NCBI GenBank assembly: GCA_017459445.1
Contig: JAFUDJ010000033.1
Coordinates: forward strand, 1 to 64,000
DNA: 64,000 nt
Direction: 5' to 3'
Source of the DNA: Prevotella sp.
GTDB taxonomy: Bacteria; Bacteroidota; Bacteroidia; Bacteroidales; Bacteroidaceae
The position numbers were made by a program, and so were the translations under genes. This document shows positions 1 through 7,688 of this stretch, one piece after another (the first letter of the stretch is position 1; the number at the start of each line of letters is the position of its first letter). Below the pieces are notes generated by a model that searched no databases, had not been told where the DNA came from, and was given only the letters and a program-made list of their open reading frames with translations.

Positions 1-106
1 ACGCCCTGTAGACGGGCTTTCCCGCCACCCCGTGAAGGGTGAAAGCAAGTTTTTGAAAACCTCGCCCGCGCATGCGCGAACCTTATTTTGAAGAGTAAGC
101 TGACCC

Positions 107-213
107 CACCCCAGCCCCTCCCCTGCGAGGGGAGGGGAGTTAGGGGCGGCTCCCCTCGCAGGGGGGGAGTTGGGGACGGCCTCCTCTCGCAGGGGAGGGA
201 AATTGGGGCGGTG
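107..213. repeat. GC-rich degenerate tandem repeat
   Basis: About three degenerate copies of a 30-35 bp unit lie here. Each has a small palindrome (cccctcgcagggg or its reverse) followed by a gagttggggncggc-like tail. Copies start near 115, 151 and 181. No coding potential is seen in positions 1-514 apart from the gene start at 515, so this long gap holds only this repeat, a terminator-like hairpin and a promoter. Its function is unknown. Confidence 0.7.
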
Positions 214-396
214 AAGACAAAGCCCTTTGCCGTGTGAGGGTTATAACGACACACGGAAGAAATTTTTGTTTTATAATGTTTTCTGGCTCGCCGCCCGCGA
301 GGATGGCTGCCAGTTTTGAGACAGGGCTTTAAAACCACGGCGCCGCGAGGTGCGCAGGGCCCGAATGTTTAAAATTTAGTTAGTAAGAAAATTAAA

Positions 397-437
397 GCCT
401 CCCCTTATTCGTGAGAATAGGGGGAGGCTGCGTTTTT
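397..437 (+). terminator. Rho-independent-type hairpin
   Basis: Two 14-base arms (397-410 and 415-428) pair with one G-T around the loop gtga, and a short T run follows. It could end a transcript entering from the left edge, and it insulates the acetylesterase gene downstream. Confidence 0.6.
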
Positions 438-473
438 GCAGGGAAAAAGGGTGAATAAGTCGCGGAAAATGCT

Positions 474-481
474 TACCTTTG
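474..481 (+). promoter_or_regulatory. -7 element of the acetylesterase gene
   Basis: TACCTTTG matches the Bacteroidetes -7 consensus TAnnTTTG and lies 33 bases before the chosen ATG. No convincing -33 box was found at the usual spacing. Confidence 0.5.
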
Positions 482-514
482 CAGCACAGGACATATATCA
501 TAAGGAGAAAGAAG

Positions 515-2134
515 ATGAAGGGACATATCTTTTTGATGGCGGTGGCAGCATGGCTGCTGGCGCTGACGGCACAGGCACAGCAGGTGAAGGGGCCGTTGGA
601 AGACGACAATAACGTGACCGACCTGACGGGCGACAGCATCAGCAAAGCCAATACGGCACGCCCCGTACCGGGCAGCAGCCGGCGCGGCGAGAACCCCGTG
701 CTGTTCCTTGTGGGCAACTCGACGATGCGCAACGGCACACTTGGCAACGGCAAGAACGGCCAGTGGGGATGGGGCTACGTGGCCGACCGCTATTTCGACA
801 GCGCACGCATCACCGTTGAGAACCAGGCTCTGGGCGGCATGAGCAGTCGCACGTTCTATAACAAGCTGTGGCAACCCATCCGCGACGCCCTGCGACCGGG
901 CGACTGGGTCATCATCTCCATCGGCCATAACGACAACGGCCCCTACGACAGCGGCCGTGCAAGGGCCAGCATTCCCGGCATCGGCACGGAGACGCTCGAC
1001 GTGACCATTCAAGAGACTGGCGAACGGGAGACGGTCTACACCTACGGCGGCTACATGCGGAAGTATATCAACGACGTGCGGAAAAAGGGGGCACACCCCA
1101 TCCTGATGTCGCTGACGCCCCGCAACGCCTACGACGAGCAGGGCCTGACCATCCGCAAGCCCCACTCGGAATGGCTGCGGCAGGTGGCCGAGGCCGAGCA
1201 CGTGCCCTACATCGACCTGAACGACATCTCTGGTCGTAAGTTAGACGGCTATAGCACGTGGAAAAAGAACTACCTGTTCTATCAGGACAAGATACACAGC
1301 AGTCTGTTAGGGGCTGAGATGAATGCCCGCTCAGCAGCCGAGGGGCTGATGGCCAGCAGCGACCCCGCCCTGCGCGAGCTGCAGGACATGATGGTCAACG
1401 TCAGTCTGCCGACGGTCGATGTACAGCGCAAGGCGGGATGCCCCGTGGTGTTCATCACCGGCGACAGCACGGTGAAGAACCAGGACAAGGACGAAGACGG
1501 CATGTGGGGCTGGGGCGCAGTGGCCTACAGCGTGTTCGACTCGACGCAGGTGGTATGCGCCAACTGCGCCATGGCGGGCCGCAGTGCACGCACCTTCATG
1601 AACGAAGGGCGTTGGGAGAAGGTGTACAACAGCCTGCAGCCCGGCGACTACGTGCTCATCCAGTTCGGCCATAACGACCAGGCTGCTATCGACAAGAAAC
1701 CTATGCGCGGTGCCATCCGCTCGTCGCAGGACACGTGCCACGTCTACTGCATGGAGGGCAGCAAACGCTACGAGCTGGTGTATTCCTTCGGCTGGTATCT
1801 GCGGAAATTCATCGACGACGTGCGGGAGAAGGGGGCAACCCCCATCCTTGTGTCGCTGACGCCCCGCAACCGGTGGAAGGACGGCCGCATAGAACGCCGC
1901 ATGAAAGACCTCGGCGCGTGGTATCGCGACGTGGCGCAGTCGACGGGTGTAGAGCTGATTGACGTCCATAACATTTCCGCCGACTACTTCGAGTCCATCG
2001 GCGAGGAGGCCACGCGGGCCTACTTCTGTCCCGACGGCACCCATACCACACTGGCCGGAGCACGGCAGAACGCAAAAAGTCTGGCCAGCGGGCTCCGCGC
2101 TGCGGGTAGTCCACTGGCCAGATTTTTAAAGTAA
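515..2134 (+). CDS. Tandem SGNH/GDSL hydrolase, rhamnogalacturonan acetylesterase-like
   Basis: Predicted secreted esterase of 539 residues with two copies of a rhamnogalacturonan-acetylesterase-type SGNH domain (family CE12-like). The start at 515 gives a clean signal peptide ending in AQAQQ; the in-frame ATG at 479 overlaps the promoter box. Domain 1 (about 60-290) shows GNST near residue 66, GHND near 137 and a DxxH block (DKIHSS) near 258. Domain 2 (about 310-535) shows GDST near 316, GHND near 385 and DGTH near 507. All three catalytic blocks are therefore present twice; copy 1 has Asn in place of the Asp before the nucleophile Ser. Family knowledge says such enzymes remove acetyl groups from pectic rhamnogalacturonan. 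The exact substrate is inferred. Confidence 0.85.
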   Translation: MKGHIFLMAVAAWLLALTAQAQQVKGPLEDDNNVTDLTGDSISKANTARPVPGSSRRGENPVLFLVGNSTMRNGTLGNGKNGQWGWGYVADRYFDSARITVENQALGGMSSRTFYNKLWQPIRDALRPGDWVIISIGHNDNGPYDSGRARASIPGIGTETLDVTIQETGERETVYTYGGYMRKYINDVRKKGAHPILMSLTPRNAYDEQGLTIRKPHSEWLRQVAEAEHVPYIDLNDISGRKLDGYSTWKKNYLFYQDKIHSSLLGAEMNARSAAEGLMASSDPALRELQDMMVNVSLPTVDVQRKAGCPVVFITGDSTVKNQDKDEDGMWGWGAVAYSVFDSTQVVCANCAMAGRSARTFMNEGRWEKVYNSLQPGDYVLIQFGHNDQAAIDKKPMRGAIRSSQDTCHVYCMEGSKRYELVYSFGWYLRKFIDDVREKGATPILVSLTPRNRWKDGRIERRMKDLGAWYRDVAQSTGVELIDVHNISADYFESIGEEATRAYFCPDGTHTTLAGARQNAKSLASGLRAAGSPLARFLK

Positions 2135-2142
2135 GTTGTTTT

Positions 2143-3663
2143 TTAGTCCGTAATCAGGTTCTCGCCCGTCATGTCGGCAGGCTGCTCCAGACCCATGATG
2201 TGCAGGATGGAGGGAGCCACGTCGGCTAGACGACCGTCCTTCACGGTGGCCGAGTTGTTGTTGGTGACGTAGATGAAGGGCACGGGATTCAGCGAGTGGG
2301 CGGTATTGGGCGTGCCGTCGGGGTTGATGGCATTGTCGGCATTACCGTGGTCGGCAATGATGATGGCCTCGTAGTCGTTGGCCTTGGCAGCCTCGATGAC
2401 GTCGTGCACGCAGTGGTCGACGGCCCAGACGGCCTTGGCAATGGCGTTGTAGACGCCCGTGTGACCCACCATGTCGCCGTTGGCGAAGTTCACCACGATG
2501 AAGTCGTACTTCTGCTCGTTGATGGCTGCCACCAGCTTGTCCTTTACCTCGTAGGCCGACATCTCGGGCTTCAGGTCGTAGGTAGCCACTTTGGGGCTGG
2601 GCACCAGGATGCGGTCCTCACCCTCGAAGGGTGCCTCGCGGCCACCGTTGAAGAAGAACGTCACGTGAGCGTACTTCTCGGTCTCGGCGGTGTGCAGTTG
2701 CTTCTTGCCCTGACGGCTCAGGTATTCGCCCAGTGTGTCCTCCACGTTCTCCTTGGGGAACAGGATGTGTACCCCCGTGAACGATGCGTCGTACGGCGTC
2801 ATGCAGTAGTACTGCAAGCCGGGGATGGTCTTCATCTGCTGCTCCGGCATGTCCTGCTGCGTCAGCGCAATGGTCAGCTCCTTGGCGCGGTCGTTGCGGA
2901 AGTTGATGAAGATAACCACGTCGCCCTCCTCGATGAGTCCGTTGACCGAGGCGTTGTGGATGGGCTTGATGAACTCGTCGGTCACGCCCTCGTCATAGCT
3001 TTCCTGCATGGCCTGTACCATATCGGTAGCCTGCTTGCCCTCGCCCTTGACCAGCAAGGCATAACCTTGCTGCACTCTTTCCCAGCGCTTGTCGCGGTCC
3101 ATGGCATAGAAGCGGCCCACGATTGAGGCTATGGCGGCGTCGTTGTCCTGACAGACCTTCGTCACCTGCTCAATGAATCCCTTACCGCTCTTCGGGTCGG
3201 TGTCGCGGCCGTCCATGAAGCAGTGTACAAACGTCTGGCCGCTCAGGCCGTAGTGCTTGCCGACCTCTATTAATTTAAAGAGGTGGTCGAGGCTGGAGTG
3301 CACGCCGCCGTCAGAGCACAGACCCATCAGGTGCAGCTTCTTTCCGTTCTCCTTGGCGTATGTATAGGCGGCCTTCACCTGTGGGTTCTCCACGATGCTG
3401 CCGTCCTTGCAGGCGCGGTTGATTTTCACCAGGTCCTGATACACGATGCGGCCTGCACCGATGTTCAGGTGTCCCACCTCAGAGTTACCCATCTGTCCGT
3501 CGGGCAGACCGACGTCCTCGCCCGAGGCCTGCAGCTGCGAGTGAGCCGACACGGCTGTGAGATAGTCCAGATACGGAGTCGGCGTGTTATAGATTACGTC
3601 ACCCTTTCCATGTTTTCCGATTCCCCATCCGTCGAGAATCATGAGTAATGCTTTCTTTGCCAT
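2143..3663 (-). CDS. gpmI: 2,3-bisphosphoglycerate-independent phosphoglycerate mutase
   Basis: Glycolytic and gluconeogenic enzyme converting 3-phosphoglycerate to 2-phosphoglycerate with two metal ions in the cytosol. The 506-residue length is normal for the family. It begins with the metal-binding LMILDGWG segment, has the phosphoserine nucleophile in [10 protein letters not shown] (Ser61), and carries the C-terminal metal ligands in NGDMVGHTG and ADHGNAD. It is a single gene convergent with the acetylesterase (8-base gap). Its leader is an octamer repeat array behind a TACCTTTG promoter box. Confidence 0.97.
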   Translation of the reverse strand: MAKKALLMILDGWGIGKHGKGDVIYNTPTPYLDYLTAVSAHSQLQASGEDVGLPDGQMGNSEVGHLNIGAGRIVYQDLVKINRACKDGSIVENPQVKAAYTYAKENGKKLHLMGLCSDGGVHSSLDHLFKLIEVGKHYGLSGQTFVHCFMDGRDTDPKSGKGFIEQVTKVCQDNDAAIASIVGRFYAMDRDKRWERVQQGYALLVKGEGKQATDMVQAMQESYDEGVTDEFIKPIHNASVNGLIEEGDVVIFINFRNDRAKELTIALTQQDMPEQQMKTIPGLQYYCMTPYDASFTGVHILFPKENVEDTLGEYLSRQGKKQLHTAETEKYAHVTFFFNGGREAPFEGEDRILVPSPKVATYDLKPEMSAYEVKDKLVAAINEQKYDFIVVNFANGDMVGHTGVYNAIAKAVWAVDHCVHDVIEAAKANDYEAIIIADHGNADNAINPDGTPNTAHSLNPVPFIYVTNNNSATVKDGRLADVAPSILHIMGLEQPADMTGENLITD

Positions 3664-3669
3664 TGTAGT

Positions 3670-3701
3670 TTTTGTTATTTTACTATTTTACCTTTTTACT
3701 T
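3670..3701 (-). repeat. Octamer array in the gpmI leader
   Basis: Read on the minus strand, four consecutive 8-base units of pattern NNgtaaaa (aagtaaaa, aggtaaaa, tagtaaaa, taacaaaa) run without slip to six bases before the gpmI ATG. The same unit type appears in porV at 8803-8834. Confidence 0.75.
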
Positions 3702-3715
3702 TTTCTTTGTGCTTG

Positions 3716-3723
3716 CAAAGGTA
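3716..3723 (-). promoter_or_regulatory. -7 element of gpmI
   Basis: The reverse complement reads TACCTTTG, a perfect TAnnTTTG, 52 bases upstream of the gpmI start. The predicted 5' UTR is mostly the octamer array. Confidence 0.6.
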
Positions 3724-3887
3724 CTACTTTTTTGCGTCACACGGATTCAGAGGCTACATTATTTATTATTAAATAACAAAACGGCGCCGCCAGCAAACTA
3801 AATATAAGTTAAGCAATGATGACAATTAAACGGCTCGAACATCCTTATAATAAAGAACAACAAACAAAAAGAAACAGCTATACGATA

Positions 3888-4748
3888 ATGAACGTAAAGG
3901 AGTTAGAACTGCTTGCCGAGAAGAACCGCAAGCGGTTGGTAGAGGTGGTGTATGCCGCCAAGGCCGGCCACATCGGCGGCGACCTGTCGTGCCTGAACGT
4001 GATGACGGCACTGTATTTTCATGTGATGAAGAACGCGGAGCCCGGCAACCCCGTGCCGGAACACGGCGGGCGCGGCATGGGCAATCCGGAGCGCGACCGC
4101 TTCGTGCTGTCGAAGGGACACTGCGTGGAAGCGCTGTATGTGACCTTGGAGGCCAAGGGCTTCCTCGCACCCGAAGTGCTCGACACGCTGGGTAAGTTTG
4201 GCTCGGTGCTGAGCGGCCACCCCACCATTGAGGTGCCGGGCATCGAGGTAAACAGCGGCGCCTTGGGCCACGGCCTAAGCATCGGCGTGGGCATGGCCAT
4301 TGCCGCCAAGATGGATAAGAAGCAGTGGAAGACCTACGTGCTGATGGGCGACGGCGAACAGGGCGAAGGCAGCATCTACGAAGCCGCCATGGCCGGTAAC
4401 CGCTACCATCTGGACAACCTCGTGGCCATCATCGACCGTAACCACCTGCAGATTTCCGGCAACACGGAGGACGTGATGCCCATCGACAGCATCCGTGAGC
4501 GCTGGAGCGCCTTCGGCTGGGATGTCATTCAGATGAATGGCGACTCGATGGAGGACATCGTGAAGACCTTCGACGCCATCGACTACGCCAACGGCAAGCC
4601 CCATCTGCTTGTCTCAGAGACCACCAAGGGCAAGGGCGTCAGCTTCATGGAAGGCATCGCCAAGTGGCATCACGGCGTGCTGAACGAGGAGCAGTGCAAG
4701 GCTGCCGTCAAGGAGATAGAAGGACGCATCGCGTCTCTGTCGAAATAA
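3888..4748 (+). CDS. Split transketolase, N-terminal (thiamine diphosphate-binding) subunit
   Basis: Subunit of a two-gene transketolase that moves two-carbon ketol units between sugar phosphates. The 286-residue protein from the ATG at 3888 matches the first half of transketolase; the upstream ATG at 3816 would add an unlikely N-terminus. The thiamine diphosphate/Mg motif starts GDGEQGEGSIYEAAM, and the conserved SKGH and SGHP segments are present. The next gene encodes the other half 26 bases later, and an FGGY kinase overlaps that one. Split transketolase plus FGGY kinase resembles the aptA-aptB-aplK order of D-apiose (apulose) catabolism, but ordinary pentose use cannot be excluded. The last two codons and stop are part of an octamer array. 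Confidence 0.9.
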   Translation: MNVKELELLAEKNRKRLVEVVYAAKAGHIGGDLSCLNVMTALYFHVMKNAEPGNPVPEHGGRGMGNPERDRFVLSKGHCVEALYVTLEAKGFLAPEVLDTLGKFGSVLSGHPTIEVPGIEVNSGALGHGLSIGVGMAIAAKMDKKQWKTYVLMGDGEQGEGSIYEAAMAGNRYHLDNLVAIIDRNHLQISGNTEDVMPIDSIRERWSAFGWDVIQMNGDSMEDIVKTFDAIDYANGKPHLLVSETTKGKGVSFMEGIAKWHHGVLNEEQCKAAVKEIEGRIASLSK

Positions 4749-4772
4749 CGAAATAACGAAATATCGAAATAA
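4741..4772 (+). repeat. Octamer array between the transketolase subunits
   Basis: Four perfect 8-base units (cgaaataa, cgaaataa, cgaaatat, cgaaataa) begin inside the last codons of the first subunit, include its stop, and end two bases before the next ATG. The whole intergenic gap is array. Related units occur at 27477 and 48063. Confidence 0.85.
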
Positions 4773-4774
4773 TC

Positions 4775-5698
4775 ATGATTGCTTGTAGAAAACAGTTTAC
4801 CGACACGTTGCTGGAACTGGCACGTGAGGACAAAGATATCGTTGCCGTAACCACCGACGCTCGCGGTTCGGTGACCTTGGGCGACTATGCCACGGCGCTG
4901 CCTGAGCAGTTTGTGGAGTGCGGCATTGCCGAGCAGGATGCCGTAGGCATCTCAGCCGGTCTGGCACACTCAGGAAAGAAAGTGTTTTGCTGCGGCCCCG
5001 CCTGTTTCTATGTAGCCCGTTCACTGGAACAGGTAAAGGTCGATTTGGCCTATTCGGAAAATCCCGTCACCATACTCGGTGTGTCGGGCGGCGTGGCCTA
5101 TGGCGCATTAGGTGCCACCCACCACTCGCTGCACGACATCGCCGTGCTGCGCACCTTCCCCGGCATGACGGTCTGTCTGCCCAGCGACTGGCGCTTCACC
5201 AAGAAACTGGTGAAGCTGCTCGTCGACTATGACAAGCCGTGCTATGTCCGTGTGGGGCGTGCCGCCATCCCTGACGTCTATGCCGACGATAACTTCAAGG
5301 TTGTTCCCGGCAAGGCCATCCAGCTGCTGGACGGCAAGGACGTGACCATTGTGGCTGCCGGCGAGACCGTCTACCACGCCTGGCAAGCAGGCTTGCAGCT
5401 GAAGGAGCAAGGCATCACGGCCCGCGTCCTCGACTGTTCGTGGATTAAGCCGTTCGACACGGAGGCTATTCTGAAGGCTGCCCGCGAGACGGGCCGCATC
5501 GTCACCGTCGAGGAGCACTCGCAGTTCGGCGGCCTTGGCGCCATGGTATGCGAAACCCTCTCTGAGCATCCCGTCCCCGTCCGCATCATCGGCATCCCCG
5601 ACGAGAATGCCATCCACGGCACCAATGCCGAGATATTCCACCACTACGGCATGGATGCCGAAGGCATTGTCAAGTCCACTAAAGCCTTTATCGCATGA
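4775..5698 (+). CDS. Split transketolase, C-terminal (pyrimidine-binding) subunit
   Basis: Second half of the two-subunit transketolase, 307 residues. It contains the pyrimidine-binding domain with the catalytic Glu in ECGIAEQDAVG and a C-terminal transketolase domain (about 185-300). It works with the product of the preceding gene. Its stop overlaps the next start as ATGA, which implies translational coupling with the FGGY kinase. The pair is about the usual combined length of the family, so the split appears natural and not a frameshift. Confidence 0.92.
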   Translation: MIACRKQFTDTLLELAREDKDIVAVTTDARGSVTLGDYATALPEQFVECGIAEQDAVGISAGLAHSGKKVFCCGPACFYVARSLEQVKVDLAYSENPVTILGVSGGVAYGALGATHHSLHDIAVLRTFPGMTVCLPSDWRFTKKLVKLLVDYDKPCYVRVGRAAIPDVYADDNFKVVPGKAIQLLDGKDVTIVAAGETVYHAWQAGLQLKEQGITARVLDCSWIKPFDTEAILKAARETGRIVTVEEHSQFGGLGAMVCETLSEHPVPVRIIGIPDENAIHGTNAEIFHHYGMDAEGIVKSTKAFIA

Positions 5699-7200
5699 AC
5701 TATATCATCGCAATAGACCAGAGCACGTCGTCGACCAAGGCTTTGCTGTTCGACGAGCAGTGCAAGATGGTGGCACGTACCAACGTCGACCACAAGCAGT
5801 ACTACCCGCAGACCGGCTGGGTGGAGCACGACGCGGAGGAGATATATCAGAACATGATAGAAGCTATCAGGTTGTTAATTGACCATTCACCATTCTCCGG
5901 CGGAGCGGAGTGTGGCGTTGCGAGGACAAGTGACAATTTCTCTCTTTGTATCACCAACCAGCGTGAGACTGCCGTGGTATGGAACAAGGCGACGGGCAAG
6001 CCCATTGCCAATGCCGTGGTATGGCAGGACACCCGTGGTGCCCAGCTATGCCGTGAGCTGCGTTCGCAGGGCAAGGCGAAGATGGTGTTCGACAAGAGCG
6101 GCCTGCTCATCGACCCGAACTTCTCCGCTACGGGTGTGAAATGGCTGTTGGACAATATCCCCGGTGCCCGCGAACAGGCTGTACGCGGCGAGTTGCTGAT
6201 GGGTACGATGGAGACCTGGCTTATCTGGAAGCTGACGGGCGGCACGGTCCATGCCACCGACTACACCAACGCCTCGCGTACCATGCTCTTCAATATCCAT
6301 ACCATGCAGTGGGACGACGACCTATTGCAGCTGTTCGACATCCCCCGTTCGATGATGCCCGAGCTGAAGCCCTGCGATGCCATCTATGGCGAGACGACTT
6401 GTGAAGGGCTGTTTGCCAGCCCGATTACCATTGCCGGCGTGCTGGGCGACAGCCATGGCGCCTTGGTGGGACAGATGTGCTTCACGAAAGGGTCAGGCAA
6501 GGTGACCTACGGCACGGGGTCGAGCGTCATGGTGAACATCGGCGAAGAGCCGCTGCCAGCCCCTGAAGGACTGGTGACCAGCGTGGGATTCTCGGCTTTC
6601 GGAAAGACCTACTACGGCTACGAGGGCAACATCTACAGCACAGGGGCCACTCTGAAATGGATGAGCGACCAGCTCGGACTCGTGGCACATCCCTCGGAGA
6701 TGGAAGCCCAGGCCACCAGCGTCAGCGACAACGGCGGCGTATACATCGTGCCAGCCTTCTCAGGACTCGGTGCCCCCTGGTGGAAGAGCAACGTCAAGGG
6801 AGCCATCTTCGGACTGACCTTCGCCACCACCAAGGCGCACATTCTGCGGGCGGCCCTGGAATCGATAGCCTACCAAATCAGGGACTTGGTGGACGTTATG
6901 GCGCGTACCACCGGCAGCCGCCTCAGCGAAATCTGCGCCGACGGCGGTCCTACGAAGAACCAGTTCCTCATGCAGTTCCAGGCCGACATGCTCGACACCT
7001 CCGTGGTCTGCACGGAAGTGGACGACGCCTCGGCACTCGGCGCCGTCATCATGAATGGCTTCGCACGTGGCCTGTGGAGCGGTTTCGACGATGTCATCGC
7101 CTTCCGCAAGGTCACACAGACCTACACGCCGCAGGCTGCCCCGCAGCGTGAAATGCTCTATCAGGGCTGGCGCAACGCCGTGAACCAGCTCATCCGATAA
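5695..7200 (+). CDS. FGGY-family carbohydrate kinase, glycerol-kinase-like
   Basis: ATP-dependent polyol or sugar kinase of 501 residues. It starts with the phosphate-binding loop IAIDQSTSSTKALLF and has WVEHD, TNQRE and DYTNASRTMLFN as in glycerol kinase, plus a C-terminal ATP-binding half. Compared with E. coli GlpK, Arg84, Glu85, Trp104 and Asp246 are kept, but Tyr136 is Asn (residue 142) and Gln247 is Ser (residue 253), so glycerol may not be the substrate. Residues about 61-82 are an unusual Gly/Ser-rich stretch just before TNQRE that looks like inserted intergenic repeat DNA. Coupling to a split transketolase suggests a ketose substrate such as apulose; this is inference. Confidence 0.85.
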   Translation: MNYIIAIDQSTSSTKALLFDEQCKMVARTNVDHKQYYPQTGWVEHDAEEIYQNMIEAIRLLIDHSPFSGGAECGVARTSDNFSLCITNQRETAVVWNKATGKPIANAVVWQDTRGAQLCRELRSQGKAKMVFDKSGLLIDPNFSATGVKWLLDNIPGAREQAVRGELLMGTMETWLIWKLTGGTVHATDYTNASRTMLFNIHTMQWDDDLLQLFDIPRSMMPELKPCDAIYGETTCEGLFASPITIAGVLGDSHGALVGQMCFTKGSGKVTYGTGSSVMVNIGEEPLPAPEGLVTSVGFSAFGKTYYGYEGNIYSTGATLKWMSDQLGLVAHPSEMEAQATSVSDNGGVYIVPAFSGLGAPWWKSNVKGAIFGLTFATTKAHILRAALESIAYQIRDLVDVMARTTGSRLSEICADGGPTKNQFLMQFQADMLDTSVVCTEVDDASALGAVIMNGFARGLWSGFDDVIAFRKVTQTYTPQAAPQREMLYQGWRNAVNQLIR

Positions 7201-7211
7201 GGAACATGTGT

Positions 7212-7688
7212 TTAGTCTTGCTCTATCAAGGCAACGGCATAGGCGGAAATGCCTTCCTGACGGCCCGTAAAGCCTAAGCGCTCCGTCGTCGTTGCCTTGA
7301 TAGATATTTGGTCAGGGTCGCAGCCGATAACGCCGGCCATGCACTGCTGCATGGCGGGAATGTGCGGATTCATCTTGGGACGCTCGGCACAGATGGTCGC
7401 GTCAATATTGACCAAGTGGTAGCCCTTGGTGGCTATCAATTCTATGGTACGCGCAAGGATGACCTTGCTGTCCATGCCTTCCGTTTCAGCACTGGTGTCA
7501 GGGAAGTGGTAGCCGATGTCGCGCATGTTGGCAGCACCGAGTATGGCATCGCAGATGGCATGTATCAGCACATCGGCATCGCTGTGACCCAACAGCCCCA
7601 GCTCGTACTCAAGCCGGATTCCGCCCATCCACAGTTCCCTGCCGGGAACCAAGCGGTGAACGTCGTAGCCCATTCCAACTCTTGTCAT
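7212..7688 (-). CDS. ispF: 2-C-methyl-D-erythritol 2,4-cyclodiphosphate synthase
   Basis: Enzyme of the MEP isoprenoid pathway forming the cyclodiphosphate from CDP-methylerythritol phosphate. The 158 residues are typical. Zinc ligands are visible in GYDVHRL (Asp8, His10) and GHSDADVLIHA, and the C-terminal KATTTERLGFTGR signature is intact. It is the last gene of the minus-strand operon FAH gene, porU, porV, ispF and overlaps the porV stop by four bases (ATGA). Confidence 0.97.
   Translation of the reverse strand: MTRVGMGYDVHRLVPGRELWMGGIRLEYELGLLGHSDADVLIHAICDAILGAANMRDIGYHFPDTSAETEGMDSKVILARTIELIATKGYHLVNIDATICAERPKMNPHIPAMQQCMAGVIGCDPDQISIKATTTERLGFTGRQEGISAYAVALIEQD

Noticed and set aside
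107..213. Insertion sequence or MITE at the left edge
   Set aside because: No terminal inverted repeats, target duplication or transposase fragment; it is only a degenerate tandem repeat.
376..753. Minus-strand 125-codon frame overlapping the acetylesterase start
   Set aside because: It crosses the terminator hairpin and promoter and encodes low-complexity sequence without a domain.
2296..3126. 276-codon open frame opposite gpmI
   Set aside because: It is the antisense shadow of a conserved gene; its composition is Val/Leu/Gly/His-rich with no domain.
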